Below, one piece after another: positions 25,777 to 34,839 of a stretch of 64,000 nt of DNA; position 1 is the stretch's first letter, and each line of letters starts with the position of its first letter. The position numbers and the translations under genes were made by a program. The stretch is from Agromyces sp. S2-1-8 (lineage in GTDB: Bacteria; Actinomycetota; Actinomycetes; Actinomycetales; Microbacteriaceae), in the NCBI RefSeq assembly GCF_021129215.1, contig NZ_JAJOLP010000001.1, positions 930,001 to 994,000 on the forward strand. The letters are read 5' to 3'. A model generated the notes under the pieces. It made no database searches, was not told the origin of the DNA, and saw nothing but the letters and a program-made list of their open reading frames with translations.

Positions 25777-25805
25777 TTGTACCCCGTTCGGGGGTCACGT
25801 AGCAT
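25777..25805 (+). promoter_or_regulatory. Promoter for the secreted CMxxxGFEY protein
   Basis: TTGTAC (25777-25782) and TAGCAT (25800-25805) with an exact 17-nt spacer. The spacer region holds a short inverted repeat (CCCCGTTCGGGG). The downstream GTG start has its own GAGGAGG Shine-Dalgarno, so this mRNA is leadered. Confidence 0.6.
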
Positions 25806-25858
25806 GGCCGGACGCCTGAGCGCCGACCGGTTGCCGCGGCGCGACGAGGAGGTGCCGA

Positions 25859-26602
25859 GTGCGCAAGGTCCTCCTGCTGTGCGCCGCGATGGCCGTGCTG
25901 CTCGTCGGCTCGGTGTCGCTCGGCGTGGCCGTCGCGCGCACCGGCGCACCCGTGCTCTACGACGCCCGCGTGCAACCGGGGGCGGTCGACGAGCTCGACC
26001 CCGAGACGGGCACCGGTCCGCGCGTCCCCGGGGCGGACGCCGGCGACACGAGCGGGGCCGGCGAGGCGACCGCGGGCGACGACGATGCAGGTGCGCGCGG
26101 CGCCGATGCGCCGGGCGGCCCGGGCGATCCCGGCAGCGGTCGAGGCCCGACCGAGCCGGTGCCGCGCCACTCGACGACGCCCGAGCCGAACGACCCGGCG
26201 CCCTCGCCCGGAACCTCGCCCGATGAACCCGGCGACGAGACGCCGCCACCCGCCGACCCCGTGCCCACGGCCGAAGAACAGGCGGCATGGCTGTCGTTCC
26301 AGCAGCTCGTGCGCGACTGCATGACGAGTGCCGGCTTCGAGTACCGCCACTGGAAGTGGTGGGAGGCCGAGTCGCCCGACCCCGAATCGCTCGCGCCGGC
26401 GATGCCCGACGACCTCACCGAGCCCGGACAGGCCGCCTGGCGAGAGGCGCTCTACGGCACCGAGGGCGGCGAGGGATGCCTCGTGGTCGCCGTCGAGCAC
26501 GACCAGGAGGAGTCGGCGACGCCCCCGCCGAGCGATGCCCCCGACGCCGGCGCGCCCGACGCCGGCGCGCCCGACGGCGAATCGTCCGGCGCCGAGGGCT
26601 GA
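25859..26602 (+). CDS. Secreted protein with one CMxxxGFEYxxxxWW module
   Basis: 247 residues, no named family. The N-terminal helix (4-26) is a signal or anchor. A long Gly/Ala/Asp/Pro-rich linker (40-138) leads to the module: FQQLVRDCMTSAGFEYRHWKWW (Cys154), AMPDDLT, QAAWREALYG, then GEGCLVVAV (Cys207). The same pattern appears twice in the protein at 22218-23123, so the two are paralogues with different copy number. The tail carries two DAGAP repeats. Start GTG at 25859 has GAGGAGG upstream. It is probably an extracytoplasmic disulfide-bonded protein; role unknown. Confidence 0.7.
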   Translation: MRKVLLLCAAMAVLLVGSVSLGVAVARTGAPVLYDARVQPGAVDELDPETGTGPRVPGADAGDTSGAGEATAGDDDAGARGADAPGGPGDPGSGRGPTEPVPRHSTTPEPNDPAPSPGTSPDEPGDETPPPADPVPTAEEQAAWLSFQQLVRDCMTSAGFEYRHWKWWEAESPDPESLAPAMPDDLTEPGQAAWREALYGTEGGEGCLVVAVEHDQEESATPPPSDAPDAGAPDAGAPDGESSGAEG

Positions 26603-26609
26603 GCAGCAG

Positions 26610-27272
26610 TCAGGCGAGCGTCTCGACGCGCCCGTTCAGCTCCGAGGCATCCTTCGACCAGAGGGCGACGACCTCGTCGGCGAGCCGTTCCTCGAGGCCG
26701 GCGAGCCCCTTCACCCGGAAGGTGACGGCAGCACCTGCGGGCGCCTCCTTGGCGAGGCCGTGCGCGAGCGACTGCATCCACGACTCGCTCGCGGCCTTGA
26801 CGGCCGTGTAGTTCGCACCGCCCGCGGTGGGGCGCTCGACGGTCGTCGAAGAGACGATGGCGATGCGGCCGGCGGGGGAGGCGATGAGGTCGTCCCAGAG
26901 CGCCCGGCTCACATGGCGCAGCGCCGAGAAGGAGCGCTCGAGCACGCGGTAGTCCTCTTCGGTCTGCCCCGGAATGCCTCCTCCGCCGCGCCATCCGCCG
27001 ACGAGGTGGACGATGCCGTCGACGTCGCCCACGCGACCGTGCACGCGCATCGCGAGCGGCCAGACCTGCATCTGGTCGGTGAGGTCGGCGACCTCGGTCA
27101 CGATGCCGGGCAGCTCCGCCGCCATCTCGTCGAGCCGGCCGCGGTCGCTGCCGACGGCGACGACGCGGGCACCCGCCTCGAGGAGCGCGCGGGCGACGGC
27201 CCGGCCCGAGGCGCTCGTGGCACCCGCGATGAGCACGGTGCGCCCTGCGGCGCCGGTGGGGTGGTCGGTCAT
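26610..27272 (-). CDS. SDR family oxidoreductase
   Basis: 220 residues, a classical short-chain dehydrogenase. The cofactor loop is AGATSASGRAVARALLEAGARVVAVGSD (TGxxxGxG variant AGATSASG), with VADLTD, HLVGGW (normally NNAG), the catalytic Ser in IVSST and the catalytic Tyr/Lys in YTAVKAA. Lack of the NNAG motif and a short C-terminus set it apart from typical SDRs. It is the second gene after the DUF6421-like gene on the same strand, separated by a 112-nt gap containing a hairpin. The two may act together, but the substrate is unknown. Confidence 0.85.
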   Translation of the reverse strand: MTDHPTGAAGRTVLIAGATSASGRAVARALLEAGARVVAVGSDRGRLDEMAAELPGIVTEVADLTDQMQVWPLAMRVHGRVGDVDGIVHLVGGWRGGGGIPGQTEEDYRVLERSFSALRHVSRALWDDLIASPAGRIAIVSSTTVERPTAGGANYTAVKAASESWMQSLAHGLAKEAPAGAAVTFRVKGLAGLEERLADEVVALWSKDASELNGRVETLA

Positions 27273-27321
27273 GTGGGGCTCCTCGTCGAGCTGAGTGGAA
27301 GCGTGATCCAGGAGAAAGGAA

Positions 27322-27360
27322 GCTGCTCAGGACGAAACCGCAGATTCCGTCCTGAGCAGC
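27322..27360 (-). terminator. Perfect 13-bp hairpin between the DUF6421-like and SDR genes
   Basis: GCTGCTCAGGACG (27322-27334) pairs with CGTCCTGAGCAGC (27348-27360) around a 13-nt loop AAACCGCAGATTC. It lies 25 nt beyond the DUF6421-like stop codon and could end that transcript or attenuate the SDR gene. The loop complement GAATCTGC also occurs in the hairpin at 40969-41025. Confidence 0.65.
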
Positions 27361-27384
27361 GTACGTCTTCCTGAAACGGTGGGG

Positions 27385-28836
27385 TCAGACCTCGGTCTTG
27401 GCCGTGATGCCGACGGTCGACTCGATGACGGGCTTCATCTTCTTGTCGAGCGCCTCGAAGAACATCGAGAGCGGGAACTCGTCGTCCATCACGAGGTCGG
27501 TGTAGCCCTTGGGCGGGCCGGCGAGCACCTCGCGTGGCAGGCCCTCGGCCCAGACCGACGCCGGGTTCGGCGTGACGACCGACGAGACGAGCTCGTAGGC
27601 CTTGAGCCAGTGCACCGTCTTCGGGCGGTCGATCGACTCCCAGTAGAGCAGGTCGATCGCGTCGCCGAGCTCGACGACCGCGTCGGCGACCTTGTCCCAG
27701 TCGAAGCTGAGCTCGACGTCGCGCCATTCGAGCACGTGCTTCTTGTGCAGCCAGGCGAACAGCAGCTGGCCGCCGAGGCCGTCGTAGTTGCGCACGCGCG
27801 AACCGGTGATCGCGAAGCGGAAGATGCGGTCGAAGATGACCGCGTACTGCACGAGCTTGCCGGTCGAGCGCATCTGCTCCTCGACGTCGGTGAGCTCCTC
27901 GCCCTTGGCCAGGCGGGCGTCGAGCCCGCGCTGGATCTTCACCGACTCGCGGAAGGCGGTCAGGTCGCAGCGCAGCTCTTCCAGCGAGTAGAGGAAGAAC
28001 GGCATGCGCTGCTTGATCATGAACGGGTCGAACGGCAGGTCGCCGCGCATGTGGGTGCGGTCGTGGATGATGTCCCACATCACGAAGGTGCGCTCGGTGA
28101 GCTCCTGGTCGGTGAGCATCTCGGCCGCGTCGGCGGGCAGTTCGAGCTTCGTGATGTCGCTCGCGGCGCGCACGACCTTGCGGTAGCGGGCGGCCTCGCG
28201 GTCCTGGAAGATGGCGCCCCACGTGAACGGCGGGATCTCGCGCATCGCGACGGTCTCGGGGAAGAGCACCGCCGAGTTGGTGTCGTAGCCGGGCGTGAAG
28301 TCGACGAGGCGCAGCGACACGAAGAGCTTGTTGCCGTAGTCGCCGGCCTCGAGGGCCGCGATGAACTCGGGCCAGATCGTCTCGACGACGAGCGCCTCGA
28401 CGTGGCGGTCGAGCGAGCCGTTCTGCGTGTACATCGGGAAGACGACGAGGTGGCGGATGCCGTCGATGCGGTGACGCTGCGGCTGGAACTCGACGAGCGA
28501 GTCGAGGAAGTCGGGGACCTCGAGGCCCGCGGCCTGCCACTTGCGGAAGTCTGCCTGGAGCGCGGTGAGGTACGCGGCCTCGTGCGGGAAGCGCGGCGCG
28601 AGCGCGGCGACCGACTCGACGATGGCGTCGACGAGGGCGGATGCCTCGGCCTTGTCGGCCTCGACGGGGACGGAGCCGTCCTTCACCTGGAGCGACTGGA
28701 GCTTCGTCGCGGACTCCTTGAGGCGGAGCCAGGACGGGTCGTTCTCGACGCCGTCGGCGAGGGCGATCTGCTCGGGCGTGACGTCCTCGAGGACCTCGGG
28801 TTCGCCGACGATGGGGTCGATCGTGATGTTCGACAT
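27385..28836 (-). CDS. DUF6421-like uncharacterised protein
   Basis: 483 residues, soluble and acidic, no signal peptide. I associate it with DUF6421, a conserved actinobacterial family with no known activity. A striking segment is FVMWDIIHDRTHMRGDLPFD followed some 20 residues later by YSLEELRCDL, i.e. HDxxH plus nearby acidic residues, which could bind a metal. FAWLHKKHVLEWRDVELSFDWD is another conserved-looking block. GGAGG lies 8 nt before the ATG. The downstream SDR gene on the same strand suggests a shared process. Confidence 0.65.
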   Translation of the reverse strand: MSNITIDPIVGEPEVLEDVTPEQIALADGVENDPSWLRLKESATKLQSLQVKDGSVPVEADKAEASALVDAIVESVAALAPRFPHEAAYLTALQADFRKWQAAGLEVPDFLDSLVEFQPQRHRIDGIRHLVVFPMYTQNGSLDRHVEALVVETIWPEFIAALEAGDYGNKLFVSLRLVDFTPGYDTNSAVLFPETVAMREIPPFTWGAIFQDREAARYRKVVRAASDITKLELPADAAEMLTDQELTERTFVMWDIIHDRTHMRGDLPFDPFMIKQRMPFFLYSLEELRCDLTAFRESVKIQRGLDARLAKGEELTDVEEQMRSTGKLVQYAVIFDRIFRFAITGSRVRNYDGLGGQLLFAWLHKKHVLEWRDVELSFDWDKVADAVVELGDAIDLLYWESIDRPKTVHWLKAYELVSSVVTPNPASVWAEGLPREVLAGPPKGYTDLVMDDEFPLSMFFEALDKKMKPVIESTVGITAKTEV

Positions 28837-29201
28837 TGTGAACCTCCGTTCCTCGTTGAGGGATCAGATACTGCTGATGGGTGATGGCGTGCGGCATGAA
28901 TCGCCGCACAACTCAAGGCTACGAGGCATCCGCTCGCGATTGATTGCGTCCCGACGCGGGAATGCTGCGTTCGGGCTCGATCCGGCGATCGAGATCGCCA
29001 AGTCGGCGCAACGGCCGCAGCCGAGCAATCATGAGAATACCTCAGCGCCTGCCCCGACCGCCCTCGGTGCCTGCACGCCTCCGGACCCGCGCCGGAACCG
29101 ACCGCAGGTCCGGTGGGCGTCCTGATGTCGGGGGTCCCGCCGATCCGTAATTTGAGGATCGTTCAGATCCCCGTCAACCCCCGACAGAACAGGAGAGGAC
29201 C
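28837..29201. other. Intergenic region, divergent promoters
   Basis: A 365-nt gap between the divergent DUF6421-like and lipoprotein genes. It contains a short hairpin (GCGGC-ATGAAT-GCCGC, about 28893-28908) and one CGAGGCATCC at 28922. GAGGATCGTTCAGATCC lies about 40 nt before the lipoprotein start. No ORF with coding character and no RNA family was recognised. Confidence 0.5.
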
Positions 29202-29765
29202 ATGAACATCAAGAAGGGCGGAGCCGCTGCGATCGGCGCCGCCGTGATCATCATCTCGATCAGCGGGTGCGCCGGAGTGCGTTCGCAGGTCGAGCAGGGC
29301 TCGGGCGCCGCGAGCATCACCTCGCTGCAGACCCAGCAGGACAGCGCCCGTCGCGAGGCCGCCCTGCAGCGGACCGCCGCCCACGGCGGCGTGCAGCAGC
29401 GCGCGACCACCTCGCTCGAGGCGCAGCAGGACGCCGCTCGTGCGGAATCCGCACAGCAGCGGGCCGCTCGTACCGAGAAGGGCGAACAGGCCGTGCAGCA
29501 GTCGTTCGACTCGCGCGCCTTCGACGCGGTGAGCCTGCAGCAGCAGGCGATCCGCGAACGCCTCGGAGAGCGTCGCGTCACGGTCTCGATCCCCGAACTC
29601 ATGCGTCAGCAGAAGCAGGCCGAATCGGTCGGCGAGGCCGGCACGAACGCCGCCGACCAGCAGGGGCAGCGCCTCGCGCAGTACGCCGAGCAGTTCACCG
29701 CCCACGAGAACGCGACCCCGGTGCCCACCCCGTCGCCGCGACCGATCTCACCGCGCAATCGATGA
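29202..29765 (+). CDS. Gln/Ala-rich putative lipoprotein
   Basis: 187 residues. The N-terminal helix AAAIGAAVIIISISGC ends in a lipobox (ISGC, Cys ~24), preceded by basic residues, so it is predicted to be lipid-anchored outside. The rest is helical and rich in Gln, Ala, Arg and Ser, with repeated TSLxxQQDxARxExAxQR blocks (about residues 41-54 and 70-84) that look like an internal duplication and could form a coiled coil. The tail is Pro-rich. No family was recognised. AGGAGAGG lies 8 nt before the ATG. Confidence 0.7.
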   Translation: MNIKKGGAAAIGAAVIIISISGCAGVRSQVEQGSGAASITSLQTQQDSARREAALQRTAAHGGVQQRATTSLEAQQDAARAESAQQRAARTEKGEQAVQQSFDSRAFDAVSLQQQAIRERLGERRVTVSIPELMRQQKQAESVGEAGTNAADQQGQRLAQYAEQFTAHENATPVPTPSPRPISPRNR

Positions 29766-29773
29766 GCCGCGAC

Positions 29774-29814
29774 CGAGAGCGGGGCTCGTGCCTGACCGGC
29801 CGACCCCGCTCTCG
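29774..29814 (+). terminator. Terminator after the lipoprotein gene
   Basis: CGAGAGCGGGG (29774-29784) pairs with CCCCGCTCTCG (29804-29814), starting 9 nt past the stop codon. Confidence 0.7.
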
Positions 29815-29979
29815 TGCTGCGCTGAGGCAGCGGTGCTGATCGCACGATGCGTTCGTGGAGACGGGGCATAGCCGACCCATAGCCTTCACCCGTATCGTCG
29901 AGGCTCGGGTCGCATGCCGTCGGCCCGCGGGGCTCGCTCCCGAGCACCCGTCGTGAACGATCCGAATCGAGTCGCCCGC

Positions 29980-30477
29980 ATGACCACTGCCCGTCCGTCC
30001 GCCCCCATTGCGCTGATCCTGCCCACGATCGCGCTCGCCGGCTCGGTGGTCGTCACCGTGATCGGCGCCCTCTCCACGAACTCGGCGACCGCGACCCTGA
30101 ACGCCGCGCTCACGAGCCAGACCGGCACCGCGGCCGACGTCTACGGCAGCCAGTCGGCGATCGTCGCCTCGAGCGGCCTCGTCACCGCCGGAATCGTCGG
30201 AATCGTCGTGTCGCTCGCCCTCTTCGGTGCGCTGATCGGCTTCGGCGCCCTCTCCAAGCCCGCGGCCGAAGCGCCGGCCGACGAGGTCGAGTCGATCGAC
30301 GACGACGAGTTCGACGCCGAGCCGGTCGCGGCGCCGGTGCTCGACGAGGCGACGGCCGCCGAGCCGGTCGCCGCCGCGCCCGCCACCGACGATGACGCCG
30401 CCGCCGAGCCGGTCGCCGCCGGGGCATCCGCACCGGCCGAGGCGCGCGACGCCGGAGACGAGCCCGCGCGAGCCTGA
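29980..30477 (+). CDS. Small membrane protein with acidic Ala/Glu-rich tail
   Basis: 165 residues from the ATG at 29980 (MTTARPSAPIALILP). Upstream in-frame starts (GTG 29953, ATG 29914) are possible. Two membrane helices (IALILPTIALAGSVVVTVIGAL; SSGLVTAGIVGIVVSLALFGALIGFGAL) flank a short outside loop. The C-terminal ~75 residues are low complexity, with repeated AAEPVAA and DDD blocks. No function can be assigned. A strong terminator follows. Confidence 0.6.
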   Translation: MTTARPSAPIALILPTIALAGSVVVTVIGALSTNSATATLNAALTSQTGTAADVYGSQSAIVASSGLVTAGIVGIVVSLALFGALIGFGALSKPAAEAPADEVESIDDDEFDAEPVAAPVLDEATAAEPVAAAPATDDDAAAEPVAAGASAPAEARDAGDEPARA

Positions 30478-30490
30478 CCGCTCCCTCCGT

Positions 30491-30529
30491 CGAAGGGCCC
30501 CCGCACGCCGCGCGTGCCGGGGCCCTTCG
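30491..30529. terminator. Bidirectional terminator
   Basis: CGAAGGGCCCC (30491-30501) pairs with GGGGCCCTTCG (30519-30529) between converging genes. Confidence 0.75.
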
Positions 30530-30532
30530 CGT

Positions 30533-31039
30533 TCAGAGGCTCTTCGCCATGTGCAGCGACGCCGCCTCGAAGCCGAGGCTCTCGTACAGCTCGATCGCGG
30601 GCAGGTTGTAGGCGAAGACGTTGAGGCCGAGCGTCGGCGAGCCGTGCTCGCGCGCCACCTCTTCGGCGTGCTGCATGGCGGCACGCCCCAGGCCGCGCCG
30701 GCGGAAGGGCTCGCGCACGTGCACGTCCCACACCCACCAGGCGTCGCCGCCCTCGGCCCACGGGCCGAGCCAGAGCCAGCCGGCATCCTCGCCGTCGACG
30801 AAGATCGCGAGCAGCACATGACCTGGCTTCATCTCGCCGTCGGCGAAGAAGCGATTCGTCGACGCCTCGACGGCCGCCTTCGCCTCCGACGGGGTGTCGC
30901 CGGCGCGCAGCCGCGCCGCCTCGTAGTAGGCCATCGACTCGGGCAGCCACATGCGCAGGTCGTCGCCCGTGATCGGGCGGAATTCGACGACCTGGTCGCC
31001 GTCTGCTGCTGGCTCGGTCTCGGTGATCGCTTCGCTCAT
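30533..31039 (-). CDS. GNAT family N-acetyltransferase
   Basis: 168 residues. The acetyl-CoA-binding motif A is VWDVHVREPFRRRGLGRAAMQHAEE (RRxGLG), followed by LGLNVFAYNLPAIELYESLGFEAAS, the motif B region of GNAT enzymes. The N-terminal domain (FRPITGDDLRMWLPESMAYY...) is typical of standalone acetyltransferases acting on small amines or proteins. The acceptor is unknown. The ATG at 31039 was chosen over longer frames because the GNAT fold starts at VEFRPITGDDL. Confidence 0.88.
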   Translation of the reverse strand: MSEAITETEPAADGDQVVEFRPITGDDLRMWLPESMAYYEAARLRAGDTPSEAKAAVEASTNRFFADGEMKPGHVLLAIFVDGEDAGWLWLGPWAEGGDAWWVWDVHVREPFRRRGLGRAAMQHAEEVAREHGSPTLGLNVFAYNLPAIELYESLGFEAASLHMAKSL

Positions 31040-31095
31040 CGCTCCATCGTGGCCGATGCCCCGCCGAGAGGGAAGGGCCGCGGTAGCGTACCGGC

Positions 31096-31866
31096 ATGAC
31101 GGATGCCTCGCCCGCGGCCCAGGGCGCCGACGCCGTGCGCGCCGCGCTCGCAGAGGCGGCCGACCCCGACCGGCTACCGCAGCTCGCACGGTTCTTCAAG
31201 ACCGGCCCCGGAGGCTACGCCGAAGGCGATCGCTTCATCGGGGTGACGGTGCCCGAGACCCGCGCGGTCGTGCGCCGCTTCACCGAGCTGCCCCCCGCCG
31301 AGGTCGATGAGCTCCTCGACAGCCCCGTCCACGAGCACCGCCTCGCGGCACTGCTCGTCATGGTCGCGCAGTTCGGCCGCGCGAGCCGCACGCGCACGCG
31401 CGACGAGGCGGCTCGGCTGCGACTGCACGACGCCTACCTCGCGGCGGTGCGACGCGGTCGCGTCGACAACTGGGATCTCGTCGACAGCTCGGCCGAGGTG
31501 CTCGTCGGCGAGGTGCTCTTCACGAGCGCCCCCGTCGAGCAGGTCGAACCTGCGCTCGTCGTCGAGCTCGCGGCATCCCCTTCGGTGTGGCCGCGCCGCG
31601 TCGCGGTGCTCGCGACGTTCGCGGCGACGAAGGCGGGCGATGCCCGCCCGGCGCTCGCGATCTCCGAGCGGCTGCTCGACGATCGCCACGACCTCATCCA
31701 CAAGGCGGTCGGCTGGATGCTGCGCGAGGCGGGCAAACGGGTGGACCGGGACGAACTCACCCGGTTCCTCGACGAGCACGCGGCCCGGATGCCGCGCACG
31801 ATGCTCTCGTACGCGACCGAGCACCTGACGCCCGACGAGCGGACGGCCTACCGCGCGATGCGCTGA
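31096..31866 (+). CDS. DNA alkylation repair protein, AlkD family
   Basis: 256 residues built of HEAT-like helical repeats: the AlkD signatures FFKTGPGGYAEGDRFIGVTVPETRAVVRRF, RVDNWDLVDSSAEVLVG and DLIHKAVGWMLREAGKR. AlkD glycosylases remove N3- and N7-alkylated purines without base flipping. TAGCGT lies 6 nt before the ATG and no Shine-Dalgarno is present, so it is likely leaderless. Its first codons include GGATGCCTCG (31101-31110), read as DAS. Confidence 0.9.
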   Translation: MTDASPAAQGADAVRAALAEAADPDRLPQLARFFKTGPGGYAEGDRFIGVTVPETRAVVRRFTELPPAEVDELLDSPVHEHRLAALLVMVAQFGRASRTRTRDEAARLRLHDAYLAAVRRGRVDNWDLVDSSAEVLVGEVLFTSAPVEQVEPALVVELAASPSVWPRRVAVLATFAATKAGDARPALAISERLLDDRHDLIHKAVGWMLREAGKRVDRDELTRFLDEHAARMPRTMLSYATEHLTPDERTAYRAMR

Positions 31867-31952
31867 CCTCGCGGATCCCCGCCGGGTCGTGCCTCTGGCG
31901 GGTCGCCGCGAGCGGGTGCAGTCTGGAACCCACGAGACGAGGGGGTTCTCAC

Positions 31953-32549
31953 ATGCAGGTCGACATCATCCACCACGAGCCGCCCTATCGGGTCGGGGTC
32001 TTCATCGGCAGCCTCGCGAGCGACTCGATCAACCGCACGCTCGCGAAGGCGCTCATGCGAATCGCGCCCGAGGAGTTCGCGTTCGACGAGATCGTCTACC
32101 GCGACCTCCCGCTCTACAGTCGCGACTACGACCCCGACTATCCGCAGGTCGCGCGCGACTACAAGGCCGCGATCCAGGCGTCGGATGCGCTGCTGTTCGT
32201 CACGCCCGAGTACAACCGCTCGGTGCCGGGCCCGCTCAAGAACGCGATCGACTGGGCGAGCCGCCCCTGGGGCGAGAACGCGCTGACCGGGCGGCCGTCG
32301 GCCGTCATCGGCGCCTCGCCGGGGGCGCTCGGCACGGCGGTCGCCCAGCAGAGCCTGCGCAGCATCCTGAGCTTCTGCAACGCGCCGCAGATGAACGCGC
32401 CGGAGGCGTACATCCACGTGACGCCCGGGCTCATCACCCCCGACGGCGAGGTGACGGTCGAGAGCACCGAGGAGTTCCTGCGGATGTTCATGCGGCGCTT
32501 CCTCGAGTTCACGACGCGCGTGCTCACGGTGCTGCCGCGGCCCGACTGA
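31953..32549 (+). CDS. NADPH-dependent FMN reductase (ArsH/SsuE-like flavodoxin fold)
   Basis: 198 residues. RVGVFIGSLASDSINRTLAKAL is the phosphate-binding loop (GSxRxxSxN type), followed by YRDLPLYSRDYD and ALLFVTPEYNRSVPGPLKNAIDWASRP, the PEYNxSxPGxLKNAIDW fingerprint. Such proteins use NADPH to reduce FMN or quinones. GAGGGGG precedes the ATG by about 8 nt. It is not linked to the F420 cluster by operon structure and may have a general redox role. Confidence 0.9.
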   Translation: MQVDIIHHEPPYRVGVFIGSLASDSINRTLAKALMRIAPEEFAFDEIVYRDLPLYSRDYDPDYPQVARDYKAAIQASDALLFVTPEYNRSVPGPLKNAIDWASRPWGENALTGRPSAVIGASPGALGTAVAQQSLRSILSFCNAPQMNAPEAYIHVTPGLITPDGEVTVESTEEFLRMFMRRFLEFTTRVLTVLPRPD

Positions 32550-32585
32550 CGCGACGGGCGGGTCGGGCCGCGCGGGCGGAGTCGG

Positions 32586-33404
32586 CTAGAGCCCGTGCTC
32601 GTCGAGCCAGCGGCGGAGGGCTGCGCCGACCTCGTCGGCCCGTTCGACGCTCGGCAGGTGCGCGGTGCCCGCGACGCGGATCCCGGTCGCGTGCGGCACG
32701 GACTCGACGATCGCCTCGTACTGCACGGCGAAGGGCGTGAGATCGTGCTCGCCCACGATCGCGAGGGTCGGCACGGCGATCTCGCCGAGGCGCTCGGCAG
32801 CGGGCGGGTCGAGCGGCACCTGCTCGCCGTCGTCGGCCACGTGCGCGATGTTCGGCTCGGCGAGCTCGTGCGCCCGGGCGAGGAACGCCGGGTCGAGGTC
32901 CGACTCGCCTCGCCCGGTGCCGACGGCGAACAGTGCCGTCTCGAGCCGGATGTACCCGGCCGGGTCGGTCAGCGGGTCGATCGCATCGACCGCGTCCATG
33001 CGATGCTGCTCGTCGGGCGTCGGCGCCACGTCGGGGTGGCCGCCGATGCGCGCGCCGATCGTGACGAGGCCGGCGACGCGGTCGGGAGCCGCGAGCGCGA
33101 CGTCGATCGCGAGCGCCCCTCCGCGACTCGCACCGACGACGGTCGCCCGCTCGATGCCGAGGTGGTCGAGCAGCGCGATCGCGTCGTCGTGGTTGGCGAA
33201 CGGCACCGAGAAGTCGTGGCTCGTGCCGCCGAACCCGCGCGGGTCGTAGCGCACCACGAAGTGCTGCGCGGCGAGGGCCTCGGCCTGCTCGTCCCACATG
33301 CGCAGGGTCGCGATGCCGGCCGGGATCAGCAGCAGGGCGGGGTCGGAGACGGCGCCGGCCGTCTCGTAGCGGAGTCCGGCGCCGGGGAGTTCGAGAACGG
33401 GCAT
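32586..33404 (-). CDS. Alpha/beta hydrolase
   Basis: 272 residues with a standard fold: LLIPAGIATLRMWDEQ (oxyanion region), VRYDPRGFGGTSH, nucleophile elbow GASRGG (Ser near residue 92), acid in IVGEHDLTPF and catalytic His in AGTAHLPSVER. It resembles 3-oxoadipate enol-lactonase/esterase-type hydrolases, but the substrate is not identifiable. It converges on the FMN reductase gene. Confidence 0.87.
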   Translation of the reverse strand: MPVLELPGAGLRYETAGAVSDPALLLIPAGIATLRMWDEQAEALAAQHFVVRYDPRGFGGTSHDFSVPFANHDDAIALLDHLGIERATVVGASRGGALAIDVALAAPDRVAGLVTIGARIGGHPDVAPTPDEQHRMDAVDAIDPLTDPAGYIRLETALFAVGTGRGESDLDPAFLARAHELAEPNIAHVADDGEQVPLDPPAAERLGEIAVPTLAIVGEHDLTPFAVQYEAIVESVPHATGIRVAGTAHLPSVERADEVGAALRRWLDEHGL

Positions 33405-33474
33405 CCCATGATGCTAGGGCTCAGGGCGTCGCCCCGGCGAACGGGCGCCGGGGGCGCAACGGCGTCGACCCCGC

Positions 33475-34782
<1,308 letters not shown>

Positions 34783-34839
34783 GTCTTCGAGCGTATCCCG
34801 CTCGCCTGCGTCATGACTGGGGGTTGCGGTCGGCGCGAG

